Position numbers and translations under genes: made by a program | Notes under the pieces: model-generated | The model's input: only the letters and a program-made list of their open reading frames with translations | What the model was told of the DNA's origin: nothing | Databases searched by the model: none | In this document: one piece after another, positions 1 through 7,280 of the stretch | Position numbering within the stretch: the stretch's first letter is position 1 | Layout: the number at the start of each line of letters is the position of its first letter | Assembly: GCA_024635465.1 (NCBI GenBank) | Contig: JAGXIS010000063.1 | Span: 1-8,031 of the forward strand | From: Bacteroidota bacterium | Lineage (GTDB): Bacteria; Bacteroidota; Rhodothermia; Balneolales; Balneolaceae | Direction of reading: 5' to 3' | DNA length: 8,031 nucleotides

Positions 1-918
1 CATGTTCACTCTATTGAAAAAATCAATGGGAGAGCCCCGTCTGAATGGCAAAAAATCAACAGATTTGAGCTTCAAACCCCGATCATGCCTAATGAGTATA
101 TCAAGCTCGGTTTACAACCTGATGATCTTGAACTGAGAGTCATGGATCTAATCAGCCCAATAGGAAGAGGGCAAAGAGCACTGATTGTTGCACCACCAAG
201 AACAGGTAAAACTGTACTCTTGAAAAAAATTGCACGGACACTCACAGAAAACTATCCGGAGATACATACCGGAATACTTCTGGTAGATGAACGTCCTGAA
301 GAGGTCACAGATTTCCTGAGAACCACAAATGCAGAAGTCTTTGCATCATCCAATGATAAACCTACAGAGAGTCACGTCAGAATATCTGAAATGGCACTGG
401 GTTATGTGAAAAGGAAGGCAGAATATGGGGGGCACGCTGTTCTTTTGATCGATTCATTGACTCGTCTGGGCAGGGCATATAACGCAGCACAGGCCAACTC
501 CGGGAGGACACTTTCCGGCGGTTTGGATATCCGGGCACTGGAGATACCGAAGAAGATTTTTGGATCCGCCAGGAAGATTGAAGGGGGCGGTTCTTTAACC
601 ATTATTGCTACCTGTTTGATTGAGACGAATTCCAGAATGGATGATCTGATCTTTGAGGAGTTCAAGGGAACCGGTAACATGGAGCTTGTTCTGGATCGTG
701 AAATTGCGAATGATCGCATCTACCCATCAATTAACATTGCAGCTTCCGGAACGCGTAACGAAGACAAATTCATCACGGATTCACTGGAAGAACGTAACAT
801 GGTGAGAAGATTCTTATTGAAAAAATCACCCAAAGAGTCGATTCAGATGTTACTGCAGGTCATCAAACGGACCGAAAGTAACGAAGAGTTGTTTGCCCAG
901 ATAGCGGCTACTATTTAA
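1..918 (+). CDS. rho: Transcription termination factor Rho, 5'-truncated by window edge
   Basis: This encodes the RNA-dependent hexameric ATPase that ends transcription at Rho-dependent sites. The reading frame is open from base 1, so the first ATG at 85 is internal and the true start lies upstream of the window; 305 residues are visible. The missing part is the N-terminal domain and most of the primary RNA-binding domain. Visible in order: the link segment ending in FELQTPI, the SPIGRGQR motif, the P-loop APPRTGKT (visible residues about 64-71), LLVDERPEEVT with the catalytic Glu region, the Walker B LLIDSLTRLGRAYN, the Q-loop SGRTLSGGLD, and the R-loop region ending EEFKGTGNMEL. The SGTRNE motif near the C-terminus is also typical of Rho. 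Q-loop Lys283 of E. coli is Arg here, a conservative change. The TAA stop at 916-918 overlaps the end of the convergent rhodanese gene. Family assignment is secure. Confidence 0.97.
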   Translation, partial: HVHSIEKINGRAPSEWQKINRFELQTPIMPNEYIKLGLQPDDLELRVMDLISPIGRGQRALIVAPPRTGKTVLLKKIARTLTENYPEIHTGILLVDERPEEVTDFLRTTNAEVFASSNDKPTESHVRISEMALGYVKRKAEYGGHAVLLIDSLTRLGRAYNAAQANSGRTLSGGLDIRALEIPKKIFGSARKIEGGGSLTIIATCLIETNSRMDDLIFEEFKGTGNMELVLDREIANDRIYPSINIAASGTRNEDKFITDSLEERNMVRRFLLKKSPKESIQMLLQVIKRTESNEELFAQIAATI

Positions 919-1235
919 TACTGAGGAAGTGTAGGGTCAATTTTTGAAGCCCACTCGTTAATACCGCCTTTTAGATTGGCAACATTCGAAAAACCATTTT
1001 CCTCGAGCATTTCACACGCTTTACCACTGCGATTGCCACTTCGACACATGATGACGATCTCCTGAGTCTCATCAAGCTCTTGAATTCGGCCACCAAGGTC
1101 ATCAAGCGGGATGAGTGTAGAGTATGTGTCTATATTGGATATATGAGCTTCAAACGGCTCACGCACATCCAGCAATAAAAAGGGCTCTTCTTGATCTATC
1201 TTCTTTTTCAATTCTTCAACAGTAATCTCTTTCAT
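915..1235 (-). CDS. Single-domain rhodanese-like sulfurtransferase
   Basis: A 106-residue cytoplasmic protein made of one rhodanese domain with no signal peptide. It shows LLDVREPFE (about 21-29), the active-site loop CRSGNRS with candidate persulfide-carrying Cys64, and the closing LKGGINEWA motif (about 88-96). The loop length matches GlpE/PspE-type sulfurtransferases, which move sulfane sulfur to thiol or cyanide acceptors; the physiological acceptor cannot be read from sequence. It is the last gene of the minus-strand cluster, 9 bases after the lptB stop, so it is probably co-transcribed with lptB. The ATG at 1235 has no clear Shine-Dalgarno. Its TAA stop overlaps the rho stop by 4 bases, tail to tail, leaving no room for a terminator between them. 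Confidence 0.93.
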   Translation of the reverse strand: MKEITVEELKKKIDQEEPFLLLDVREPFEAHISNIDTYSTLIPLDDLGGRIQELDETQEIVIMCRSGNRSGKACEMLEENGFSNVANLKGGINEWASKIDPTLPQY

Positions 1236-1244
1236 TTTATAAAA

Positions 1245-2000
1245 TTAAGTATATCGATCTAGTTTAAATTGTCTGCCCAGATAGAGATTTTTTGCTTCTT
1301 CATCTTCTGCCAGCTCTTCTGTAGTTCCCTCTCGAAGAATTTTCCCTTCAAACATCAGATAAGCTCTGTCTGTAATGGCTAACGTCTCATGTACGTTGTG
1401 GTCTGTAATAAAAATCCCAATATTCCTCTTTTTTAAATCCGCTACAATCTGCTGAATGTCCTCAACGGCAATCGGATCCACTCCGGCAAAAGGTTCATCC
1501 AGTAGTATAAACTTAGGATCAGTAACCAATGCACGGGCAATTTCAGTTCTTCTTCTCTCTCCACCGGACAAACTGTGGCCTTTGTTATTAACTACTTTCT
1601 CCAGCCCAAACTCCTCAATGAGCTCATCAACTCTCTCTTTGATCTGCTTTTTTGGCATCGATAGAAATTCAAGAACGGCTGCGAGATTTTGTCTGACCGT
1701 AAGATTTCGAAACACACTCGGTTCCTGAGAGAGATAACCGATTCCCATCCGGGCTCTTTGATACATCGGTTTTTTCGTGATATTGACATCATTTAAATAA
1801 ACACTACCGGAATTGGGAAGAATAATTCCGGTGAACATGTAAAATGTGGTGGTTTTTCCGGCGCCGTTTGGACCCAAAAGTCCGACTATTTCACCCTGCT
1901 GAACATGAATGGAAACTTTATCAACAACCCTTCGACTCCGATAGCTCTTAACGAGTTCATTACTGTACAATTTCAGAGATGTTTTCTCAGGAGTAATCAT
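1245..2000 (-). CDS. lptB: LPS export ABC transporter ATP-binding protein LptB
   Basis: This is the cytoplasmic ATPase that, with LptFG and LptC, pulls lipopolysaccharide out of the inner membrane towards the outer membrane. The 251 residues contain Walker A GPNGAGKT (43-50), the Q-loop with Gln92 in [14 protein letters not shown], the ABC signature LSGGERRR (144-151), Walker [13 protein letters not shown] (165-176, catalytic Glu169), and the H-loop TDHNVHETL with His201. The [16 protein letters not shown] and DHNVHETL wording is characteristic of LptB rather than of amino-acid or generic ABC ATPases. The N-terminus is a few residues longer than in E. coli LptB. The ATG at 2000 lies 27 bases after the purQ stop and has no obvious Shine-Dalgarno. 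The other lpt genes are not in the window. Confidence 0.95.
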   Translation of the reverse strand: MITPEKTSLKLYSNELVKSYRSRRVVDKVSIHVQQGEIVGLLGPNGAGKTTTFYMFTGIILPNSGSVYLNDVNITKKPMYQRARMGIGYLSQEPSVFRNLTVRQNLAAVLEFLSMPKKQIKERVDELIEEFGLEKVVNNKGHSLSGGERRRTEIARALVTDPKFILLDEPFAGVDPIAVEDIQQIVADLKKRNIGIFITDHNVHETLAITDRAYLMFEGKILREGTTEELAEDEEAKNLYLGRQFKLDRYT

Positions 2001-2027
2001 AAAGTTGATACAGTGTTAACAGGTTAA

Positions 2028-2729
2028 TTAAGCTAATTGCAGTTGATTAAAAACTGATTCAAAGAATGTAATGCCATCTTCAGATCCCAGTATTGATTCC
2101 ATGGCTCGTTCGGGATGAGGCATCATTCCCAATACATTACCGTTTTTGTTTGTTATGCCGGCAATCGAATGAACAGACCCATTAAAATTGGACTCCGGAG
2201 TGATTTCACCATTTTCATCACAGTATCTGAATGCAATTTGCCGGTTATCCTGAAGCTCTTTTAATCCGTCATCTTCTATAAAGTAATTTCCCTCACCATG
2301 AGATACCGGAACGTTCAATACCGATCCGGGTGCAAGGCCTTTGGTAAAAACAGATGTGTTGTTTTCGGATCGAATGTGAACATTTTTGCATACAAACCGA
2401 AGTTTTTCGTTGTGTAACATCGCTCCTGGCAGCAGATTAGCCTCGAGTAGAATCTGAAAACCATTACAGATTCCCAACACCGGATTTCCACTCTTCACGT
2501 AAACCTGAACGGCATTCATAATAGGTGAAAACCGTGCAATAGCTCCGGATCGTAGATAATCTCCGTAAGAAAACCCTCCCGGTACAATCAGTAAATCAAT
2601 ATCGCTTAAATCACTGTCTTTATGCCATAGAAACGTTGTTTCAACATTCATTACATGTTTCATGGCATGATAGGCATCATGATCACAATTGGAACCCGGA
2701 AAGACAATTACTCCTATTTTTTTCGACAC
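2028..2729 (-). CDS. purQ: Phosphoribosylformylglycinamidine synthase, glutaminase subunit PurQ
   Basis: PurQ releases ammonia from glutamine for PurL, which converts FGAR to FGAM in step four of purine synthesis. The 233 residues form a class I glutamine amidotransferase: PGSNCDHD near residues 11-18, VPGGFSYGDYLR (49-60), the nucleophile Cys88 in GICNGFQ, VSHGEGNY (142-149), and the catalytic His205 and Glu207 in MPHPERA. The length is normal for the stand-alone subunit used with PurS and small PurL. The start codon is GTG at 2729. It is supported by an AAGGA Shine-Dalgarno 6 bases upstream that lies inside the last codons of clpS, so translation is probably coupled to clpS. The clpS stop is 3 bases before this start. 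purL is not in the window. Confidence 0.96.
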   Translation of the reverse strand: MSKKIGVIVFPGSNCDHDAYHAMKHVMNVETTFLWHKDSDLSDIDLLIVPGGFSYGDYLRSGAIARFSPIMNAVQVYVKSGNPVLGICNGFQILLEANLLPGAMLHNEKLRFVCKNVHIRSENNTSVFTKGLAPGSVLNVPVSHGEGNYFIEDDGLKELQDNRQIAFRYCDENGEITPESNFNGSVHSIAGITNKNGNVLGMMPHPERAMESILGSEDGITFFESVFNQLQLA

Positions 2730-2732
2730 GTT

Positions 2733-3065
2733 TTATCCTTTTATTTCGGTGACAAGTTGTATTTCCTGCAAGACAGAATTTATTTTTAAACACTCTTCAA
2801 AATTTCCTTCATAGACGATCGCTTTACCCTCAAAATGAACTTTAAGAGTAAACTCCTCAGCCTTCGCTAAACTACAGCCCAAAGCTTTTATTAACTGATT
2901 GATCACTTCATCAAATGTGTGAATATCGTCATCATATAAAATTAATTTCCATGGGGTATTAACCTCTTCCTCTTCTTTCTCCTCAACCAAAACTTCAACT
3001 TCCGGCTTGATCGTTGGTTTTTGTTGTGCAGATAGAGTGATTCGATATTGCTTCAGAGAGAACAT
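2733..3065 (-). CDS. clpS: ATP-dependent Clp protease adaptor ClpS
   Basis: ClpS binds proteins with N-degron first residues and delivers them to ClpA- or ClpC-type unfoldases. I chose the ATG at 3065 (110 residues); the open frame extends to a TTG at 3089, but that would overlap purS. The first 35 or so residues are an acidic, probably flexible arm with a Glu-rich stretch (about 29-34), as expected for the ClpS N-terminal extension. The core starts at WKLILYDDDIHTFDEVI (about 39-55) and includes VHFEGKA with His77, matching E. coli His66. The position matching E. coli Asn34 is Asp45, followed by Asp46 and Asp47. The gene sits 10 bases after purS and 3 before purQ, inside a purine gene pair. 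The purQ ribosome-binding site lies in its last codons. Confidence 0.92.
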   Translation of the reverse strand: MFSLKQYRITLSAQQKPTIKPEVEVLVEEKEEEEVNTPWKLILYDDDIHTFDEVINQLIKALGCSLAKAEEFTLKVHFEGKAIVYEGNFEECLKINSVLQEIQLVTEIKG

Positions 3066-3075
3066 TTCAAAACGA

Positions 3076-3324
3076 TTAAATAGATTCAATCGTAATTTGA
3101 TAATCCTCCATCACTTCATTCGATAGTAATTCAGTACAAGCCGTTTGTGCTAATTTATGCGCTTCATCTTCAGAAGAGGCATCAATTTTAATTTCAATAA
3201 ACTTACCGATTCTGACATCTTCGATTTTCTTCAGTCCCAAATTCTGAAGTGCCTGATAAGCTGCTTTTCCTTTTGGATCAAGGATTGATTTTCTAAGAGT
3301 AATATTAACTTTTGCTTTATACAT
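3076..3324 (-). CDS. purS: Phosphoribosylformylglycinamidine synthase subunit PurS
   Basis: PurS is the small structural subunit that joins PurQ to small PurL in the FGAM synthase complex, helping ammonia pass between them. With the ATG at 3324 the protein is 82 residues, the usual PurS length. It has the family pattern: a beta strand YKAKVNITLR, then LDPKGKA (15-21), LGLKKIEDVRIGKFIEI (about 29-45), a helix with a DEAHKLAQTACTELL-like run, and MEDYQITIE at the end. An in-frame TTG at 3336 would add four residues but has no ribosome-binding support. The gene begins 39 bases after miaA and ends 10 bases before clpS. Its partner purQ lies downstream, with clpS between. Confidence 0.94.
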   Translation of the reverse strand: MYKAKVNITLRKSILDPKGKAAYQALQNLGLKKIEDVRIGKFIEIKIDASSEDEAHKLAQTACTELLSNEVMEDYQITIESI

Positions 3325-3363
3325 ACAATTGATCAATTATTTTGAGACCGTAAGTTAACGGTT

Positions 3364-4281
3364 CTACTTGTTAGCTGCTACCTTCTGTAGTACTTGATTT
3401 AATAGTTGGTCTTCGTTCAACTCTCCTGCATCCAAATAATGGATGAATGGCCATCTTCTAAACCATGTAATCTGTCTTTTTGCATATCTGCGAGTAGAAG
3501 TTTTGATATCCTTAACCATTTTATCAAAACTGATGTCACCCTTTATATGAGAAATCGCTTCTCTGTATCCAACGGTTTGTAAAGCCTGAATGTTTTTGTC
3601 ATAACCTTTATCGAGAATCATCCTCACCTCATCCAGCAATCCTATCTCGATCATTTTTTCTGTCCTGATTGAAATTCTCTTATGAAGAACTTGCCGGGGA
3701 TGATTGATCACAAACACCATTAGGTTATCCGGTAGCTGAATCTCCTTATTGCTGTGAAAACTGCTAAATGGTTTCCCGGTTTGTCTCCAGACATCAAGTG
3801 CCCTGATAATTCTTTGTCGGTTAAAACCATCCATTTTTTTTGCATAGTCAGGGTCCCTTTTCTGGAGTTCATTATATAGAAACTCCATTCCTTTCTCATC
3901 TGCAATTTGCCCTAATTCTTGAACATTAGCCGGATTAGATTTGGGAATATCATCAAGCGGTTTGATAATGGATTGTAAATGAAGTGTACTTCCACCGCAG
4001 TAGATCACGGTTTTTTCTTTTGATTCGATTTGATTCGTGTACTTATCCGACCGGCTTTTAAAAGCAGAAACCGAGTCTTTTTCACTCAAATCAAGAATGG
4101 AGATATTGTGATGGACAACTCTTTTGAGTTCTTTTAGTGTCGGTTTTGCGGTTCCAATATCGAGATACCGATAACACTGTCTTGAGTCGGCAGATATTAT
4201 TTCTCCGGACAACTCTTCTGCGAGTTTTATGGACAGCGAGGTTTTACCCGCTGCTGTGGGTCCGGCGATCATTATTCTCAT
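3364..4281 (-). CDS. miaA: tRNA dimethylallyltransferase MiaA
   Basis: MiaA transfers a dimethylallyl group to N6 of adenosine 37 in tRNAs that read codons starting with U. With the ATG at 4281 the protein is 305 residues, the usual length; a GTG codon directly before it (4284) could add one residue. Features in order: P-loop GPTAAGKT (7-14), the DSRQCYR motif (32-38) with the general-base Asp32 region, DIGTAKP (41-47), GGSTLHLQSI (96-105), RQRIIRALDVW (155-165), LQTVGYRE (234-241) and TRRYAKRQITWFR (263-275). The GGSTLH segment differs from the common GGTGLY form. No Shine-Dalgarno is clear. The gene starts 59 bases after the hutH stop, with no convincing terminator between them, so it may be read through from hutH. 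Confidence 0.96.
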   Translation of the reverse strand: MRIMIAGPTAAGKTSLSIKLAEELSGEIISADSRQCYRYLDIGTAKPTLKELKRVVHHNISILDLSEKDSVSAFKSRSDKYTNQIESKEKTVIYCGGSTLHLQSIIKPLDDIPKSNPANVQELGQIADEKGMEFLYNELQKRDPDYAKKMDGFNRQRIIRALDVWRQTGKPFSSFHSNKEIQLPDNLMVFVINHPRQVLHKRISIRTEKMIEIGLLDEVRMILDKGYDKNIQALQTVGYREAISHIKGDISFDKMVKDIKTSTRRYAKRQITWFRRWPFIHYLDAGELNEDQLLNQVLQKVAANK

Positions 4282-4340
4282 CACTATTTAAATCAAATCT
4301 TTAATCAAATTGTAAAAAATCGGGTCACTATTGAAGCGCG

Positions 4341-5849
4341 TCAATTAAGGCTACAATCCGATGCCTCAAGTAAATGAATCATTTCTCGACTGCGAAGCAA
4401 TTCAATAGTATTGTTGATGTCATCCTTGAAGTAGTTGTCTTCCGTAGCATGTGGAACGGTTTTTCTTACAAGTTGGTGAACAAGCTCAACGCCGCGGCCC
4501 GGTTTAAGTGGATTCCTGAAATCGAGTGCTTGTGCAGATGTAAAAAGCTCAATTGCGAGTACAGTTTCAACATTCTCGTATACTTTAAACAGATGCAAAG
4601 CACTGATACTGCCCATACTTACGTGATCTTCTTGTCCCAAACTCGTTGGGATGGAGTCAACAGAAGATGGATGACACAATACCTTGTTTTCGGATACAAG
4701 TGCTGCCGATGTGTATTGAGGGATCATGAAGCCGGAATTAATACCGGTTTCCTGCATCAATAGCTTTGGCAGACCATCATCTCCTTCCAAAAGCAGATAG
4801 GTTCTTCTTTCTGATATACTTGCCAATTCAGCTAGAGCCAGTTTTGCGAAATCCAGAGAGAGTGCGAGTGGCTGACCATGAAAATTACCTCCGCTTAAAA
4901 TATCACCGTTTTGAAATACCAGTGGGTTATCCGTAACTGAGTTAATTTCTGTTTCTATGACGGATATTGCATGCCTCAATGCATCCCGGCTCGCACCATG
5001 AACTTGTGGTACACACCTGAGGGAATAGGGATCTTGTACTTTCCCGCAATTTCGGTGAGATTCCAGTATTTCACTTTCTTCCAATAATCGTCGAATATTT
5101 TCAGCAACTTCAACCTGTCCGGTATGAGGTCTGATATCGTGGATTCTCGAATCGAAAGGGGTTAAGCTGCCCTGCAGGGCTTCAAGGCTCATCGCAGATA
5201 TGATGTCTGCAATTTTGAGCAGTGAAAGAGACTTTTCGAGAATGTACGCTCCATACGCAGACATCAATTGTGTACCATTTATCAGAGATAATCCATCTTT
5301 GGGCTGTAGTTCAATAGGCTCGATCCCCAATGATTGTAGTACTTTTGAAGCGTCAATTGCCACTTCACCTTTCTGATCCCAAAACTGACCCAGTCCTAGC
5401 AGGGGCAATGACATATGAGCCAATGGGGCAAGGTCGCCTGATGCACCCACACTCCCTTTTTCAGGAATCACAGGAATTAAATCTTTTTCGAGAAAAAGCA
5501 GAAGGCGATCCAGTGTTTGGGTGGATATTCCGGAATACCCCAGGCCAAGAGAGTGCACTTTTAGCTCTAAAATCAATCGACAAATATCTTTGGGAATCAT
5601 ATTCCCCACACCAACAGCATGCGAGAGGATCAGATTTTTTTGGAGTCTGGTGAGGTCTTTGCCCATAATCCGTTTGTTGGCTAATGCTCCAAATCCGGTA
5701 TTGATCCCGTAGTATGTATTGCCATCACTGAGGGCTTTCTCAACGATCTTGCGAGCAGCTTCAACGGTTGATGGGTCAGTTCGTATAGAATGGCAGCTTT
5801 TTTCAAGATCCTCATAGAGGGTCTCTACTTTTACATACGTTTGGTTCAT
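4341..5849 (-). CDS. hutH: Histidine ammonia-lyase
   Basis: This enzyme removes ammonia from L-histidine to give urocanate, the first step of histidine breakdown. The 502 residues match the family length. The self-forming MIO cofactor triad Ala-Ser-Gly is at 136-138 in GSVGASGDLAPLAHM. Residues matching the Pseudomonas putida active site all appear with nearly constant spacing: Tyr47 (in YYGINTGFG), His77 (LSHAVGVG), Asn191 (SLINGTQ), Tyr275 and Arg278 (QDPYSLRC), Phe323 (GGNFHGQP) and Glu407 (QEDHVSMG). The SH at the selectivity site and NFHGQP favour histidine over Phe/Tyr ammonia-lyases; an aminomutase of the same fold is less likely. No hutU, hutI or hutG is present in the window. The gene is the first of the minus-strand cluster and is divergent from the phosphofructokinase gene. 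Confidence 0.94.
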   Translation of the reverse strand: MNQTYVKVETLYEDLEKSCHSIRTDPSTVEAARKIVEKALSDGNTYYGINTGFGALANKRIMGKDLTRLQKNLILSHAVGVGNMIPKDICRLILELKVHSLGLGYSGISTQTLDRLLLFLEKDLIPVIPEKGSVGASGDLAPLAHMSLPLLGLGQFWDQKGEVAIDASKVLQSLGIEPIELQPKDGLSLINGTQLMSAYGAYILEKSLSLLKIADIISAMSLEALQGSLTPFDSRIHDIRPHTGQVEVAENIRRLLEESEILESHRNCGKVQDPYSLRCVPQVHGASRDALRHAISVIETEINSVTDNPLVFQNGDILSGGNFHGQPLALSLDFAKLALAELASISERRTYLLLEGDDGLPKLLMQETGINSGFMIPQYTSAALVSENKVLCHPSSVDSIPTSLGQEDHVSMGSISALHLFKVYENVETVLAIELFTSAQALDFRNPLKPGRGVELVHQLVRKTVPHATEDNYFKDDINNTIELLRSREMIHLLEASDCSLN

Positions 5850-6032
5850 GATCTTTTTTTTAGTGCAATTGAATAAATGTACAAAAAAAGGAAGATATAC
5901 TCAGTTGTATAAGCATGGAAATCAATTTTACACAATAATTGCTGTTCTTATTACCCATATTCAACATATAACCTTATATTTCCTGCTTAGCAATGTTTCT
6001 AATGATAATCAAAAAGAATAGAGAATCGGATT
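5850..6032. promoter_or_regulatory. Divergent hutH / phosphofructokinase promoter region
   Basis: This AT-rich 183-base gap must hold the start signals for both flanking genes. TTGTATAA (5905-5912) and TTACACAA (5928-5935) form an inverted repeat with one mismatch, separated by 15 bases. On the minus strand this reads as TTGTGT, 17 bases, TTATAC, about 52 bases before the hutH start. On the plus strand it reads as TTGTAT, 17 bases, TTACAC, about 100 bases before the pfk start. Thus each half could serve as the -35 of one promoter and the -10 of the other, or the whole could be an operator. The matches to the sigma-70 consensus are partial and Bacteroidota promoters differ from it, so the exact promoter call is weak. 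Confidence 0.35.
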
Positions 6033-7247
6033 ATGGCGAATATAAATAAGCATAAAGGTGTGATTGGTATTTTGACAGGGGGCGGTGATGTGCCCGGATT
6101 AAATCCTGCAATACGTGGTGTTACCATTCGTGCAATAAATGAAGGATATAAAGTAATAGGCATTCGAAGAGGCTGGGGTGGCATGATAGATATCGTGCGG
6201 GACAAAAATGCAGATAACAAGGAAAACTTCTTTGAATTAACGGAAGAGGTTGTGAATCGTGCGGCCAGAACAGGGGGTACATTTCTGCACAGCTCTCGTA
6301 CAAATCCCAGCAAGGTGAGCAAAAAGGATATGCCTGATCAGTACAAGGATAAGTACACGGATGATATCAATGATTTAACACCGGAAGTACTAAAAAACCT
6401 CGATTTTATGGGCATTGATGCAATGATTCCAATTGGGGGTGATGACACGCTTAGCTACGGTGTGAGACTGCATGAAGAAGGATTTAAAGTAGTAGCCATT
6501 CCTAAAACAATGGATAATGACGTGCCGGGAACGGATTACTGTATCGGATTCAGCACCTGTATTTCGCGAACCATTCAACTGGCCAACGATCTCAGGACAC
6601 CGGCCGGTTCTCATGAGAGGTTTTTGGTGATGGAAGTTTTTGGTCGATATGCAGGCTTTACAGCCATGCTTCCAACGTTGGCCGGAGCATCTCATCGATG
6701 TCTCATTCCGGAGTTCAAGTTTGATCTGGATCATCTTACCCAGATTATGGTTGAGGATCGAAATAGCAATTCAAGTAAGTACTCCATGGTCATGATCTCA
6801 GAAGGAGCGATGATCGAAGGACGTGACATGATTTTTGAAGGCGATGAAGCAGATGCTTTTGGCCACAAAAAATTGGGCGGTATCGGTGATGTTGTATCAG
6901 CTGAACTCAAAAAGCGATCCGCTGAGTACAACAAAGGCAGAGAAATTGGCGTAATCAACCAAAAACTCGGTTATACAGTCCGCGGTGGTAGTCCGGATGC
7001 TATTGACAGTATTGCACCGATGGCTTTCGGTAACATAGCCCTGGATCATGTAATTCGAAAAGAGTTCGGCAAGTTGGTTGTACTGAATAATGGATCGTAC
7101 GGAAGTACGGATATCGAGGTTGTGACCAGCATGGAGAAAGTGGTCGATATCGACAAATACTACAATCAAGAGAGACTCAGACCTTTCTACAATGTATTTG
7201 AAGGTCAACCCCTCTTCATCATGGCAAGTAGTCTTGCAAAAAGATAG
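6033..7247 (+). CDS. 6-phosphofructokinase, probably pyrophosphate-dependent
   Basis: This is a glycolytic enzyme that phosphorylates fructose 6-phosphate to fructose 1,6-bisphosphate. The 404 residues form a single PFK-A-fold protein. Seen in order: ILTGGGDVPGLNPAIRGV (13-30), GGTFLHSSR (81-89), PIGGDDT (133-139), PKTMDNDVPGTDYCIGF (157-173), MEVFGRYAGF (200-209) and a C-terminal RGGSPDAID segment. Asp138 stands where ATP-using enzymes have Gly104 (E. coli numbering) and Lys158 stands where they have Gly124. This pair is the established marker of pyrophosphate use, which would make the step reversible. Asp161 and Asp163 match the catalytic Asp127 and Asp129. The ATG at 6033 has only a weak purine-rich stretch upstream. 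The gene is monocistronic, closed by the terminator at 7281-7318. Databases may label such proteins as ATP-dependent; the cofactor is inferred from the two residues. Confidence 0.93.
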   Translation: MANINKHKGVIGILTGGGDVPGLNPAIRGVTIRAINEGYKVIGIRRGWGGMIDIVRDKNADNKENFFELTEEVVNRAARTGGTFLHSSRTNPSKVSKKDMPDQYKDKYTDDINDLTPEVLKNLDFMGIDAMIPIGGDDTLSYGVRLHEEGFKVVAIPKTMDNDVPGTDYCIGFSTCISRTIQLANDLRTPAGSHERFLVMEVFGRYAGFTAMLPTLAGASHRCLIPEFKFDLDHLTQIMVEDRNSNSSKYSMVMISEGAMIEGRDMIFEGDEADAFGHKKLGGIGDVVSAELKKRSAEYNKGREIGVINQKLGYTVRGGSPDAIDSIAPMAFGNIALDHVIRKEFGKLVVLNNGSYGSTDIEVVTSMEKVVDIDKYYNQERLRPFYNVFEGQPLFIMASSLAKR

Positions 7248-7280
7248 TTTCCTGACTTGTTTCAGGAGTAATAGTGATTT

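Noticed and set aside
402..719. Open frame antisense to rho
   Set aside because: It lies wholly within the conserved rho gene, has no family resemblance and is the shadow of a real coding frame.
1456..1792. Open frames opposite to and offset from lptB
   Set aside because: Both overlap the LptB core motifs and give low-complexity Ser-rich or unlikely protein sequence.
3066..3089. TTG start extending clpS into purS
   Set aside because: It would overlap purS by 14 bases, and the ATG at 3065 lies just after the purS stop and leaves the core intact.
3325..3336. TTG start extending purS by four residues
   Set aside because: There is no ribosome-binding support, and the ATG at 3324 gives the usual PurS length and N-terminus.
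3327..3338. 12-bp palindrome AATTGATCAATT before purS
   Set aside because: It is short, AT-rich and has no second site; it could easily occur by chance.
3347..3362. ACCGT/ACGGT hairpin between miaA and purS as a terminator
   Set aside because: The stem is only 5 bp and no T tract follows on the minus strand.
4374..5712. Several + strand open frames opposite hutH
   Set aside because: hutH has every catalytic residue intact on the minus strand; the opposite frames show no recognisable motif.
7250..7267. TCCTGA/TCAGGA hairpin after the pfk stop
   Set aside because: It is a 6-bp stem without a T tract, and the much stronger terminator follows 14 bases later.
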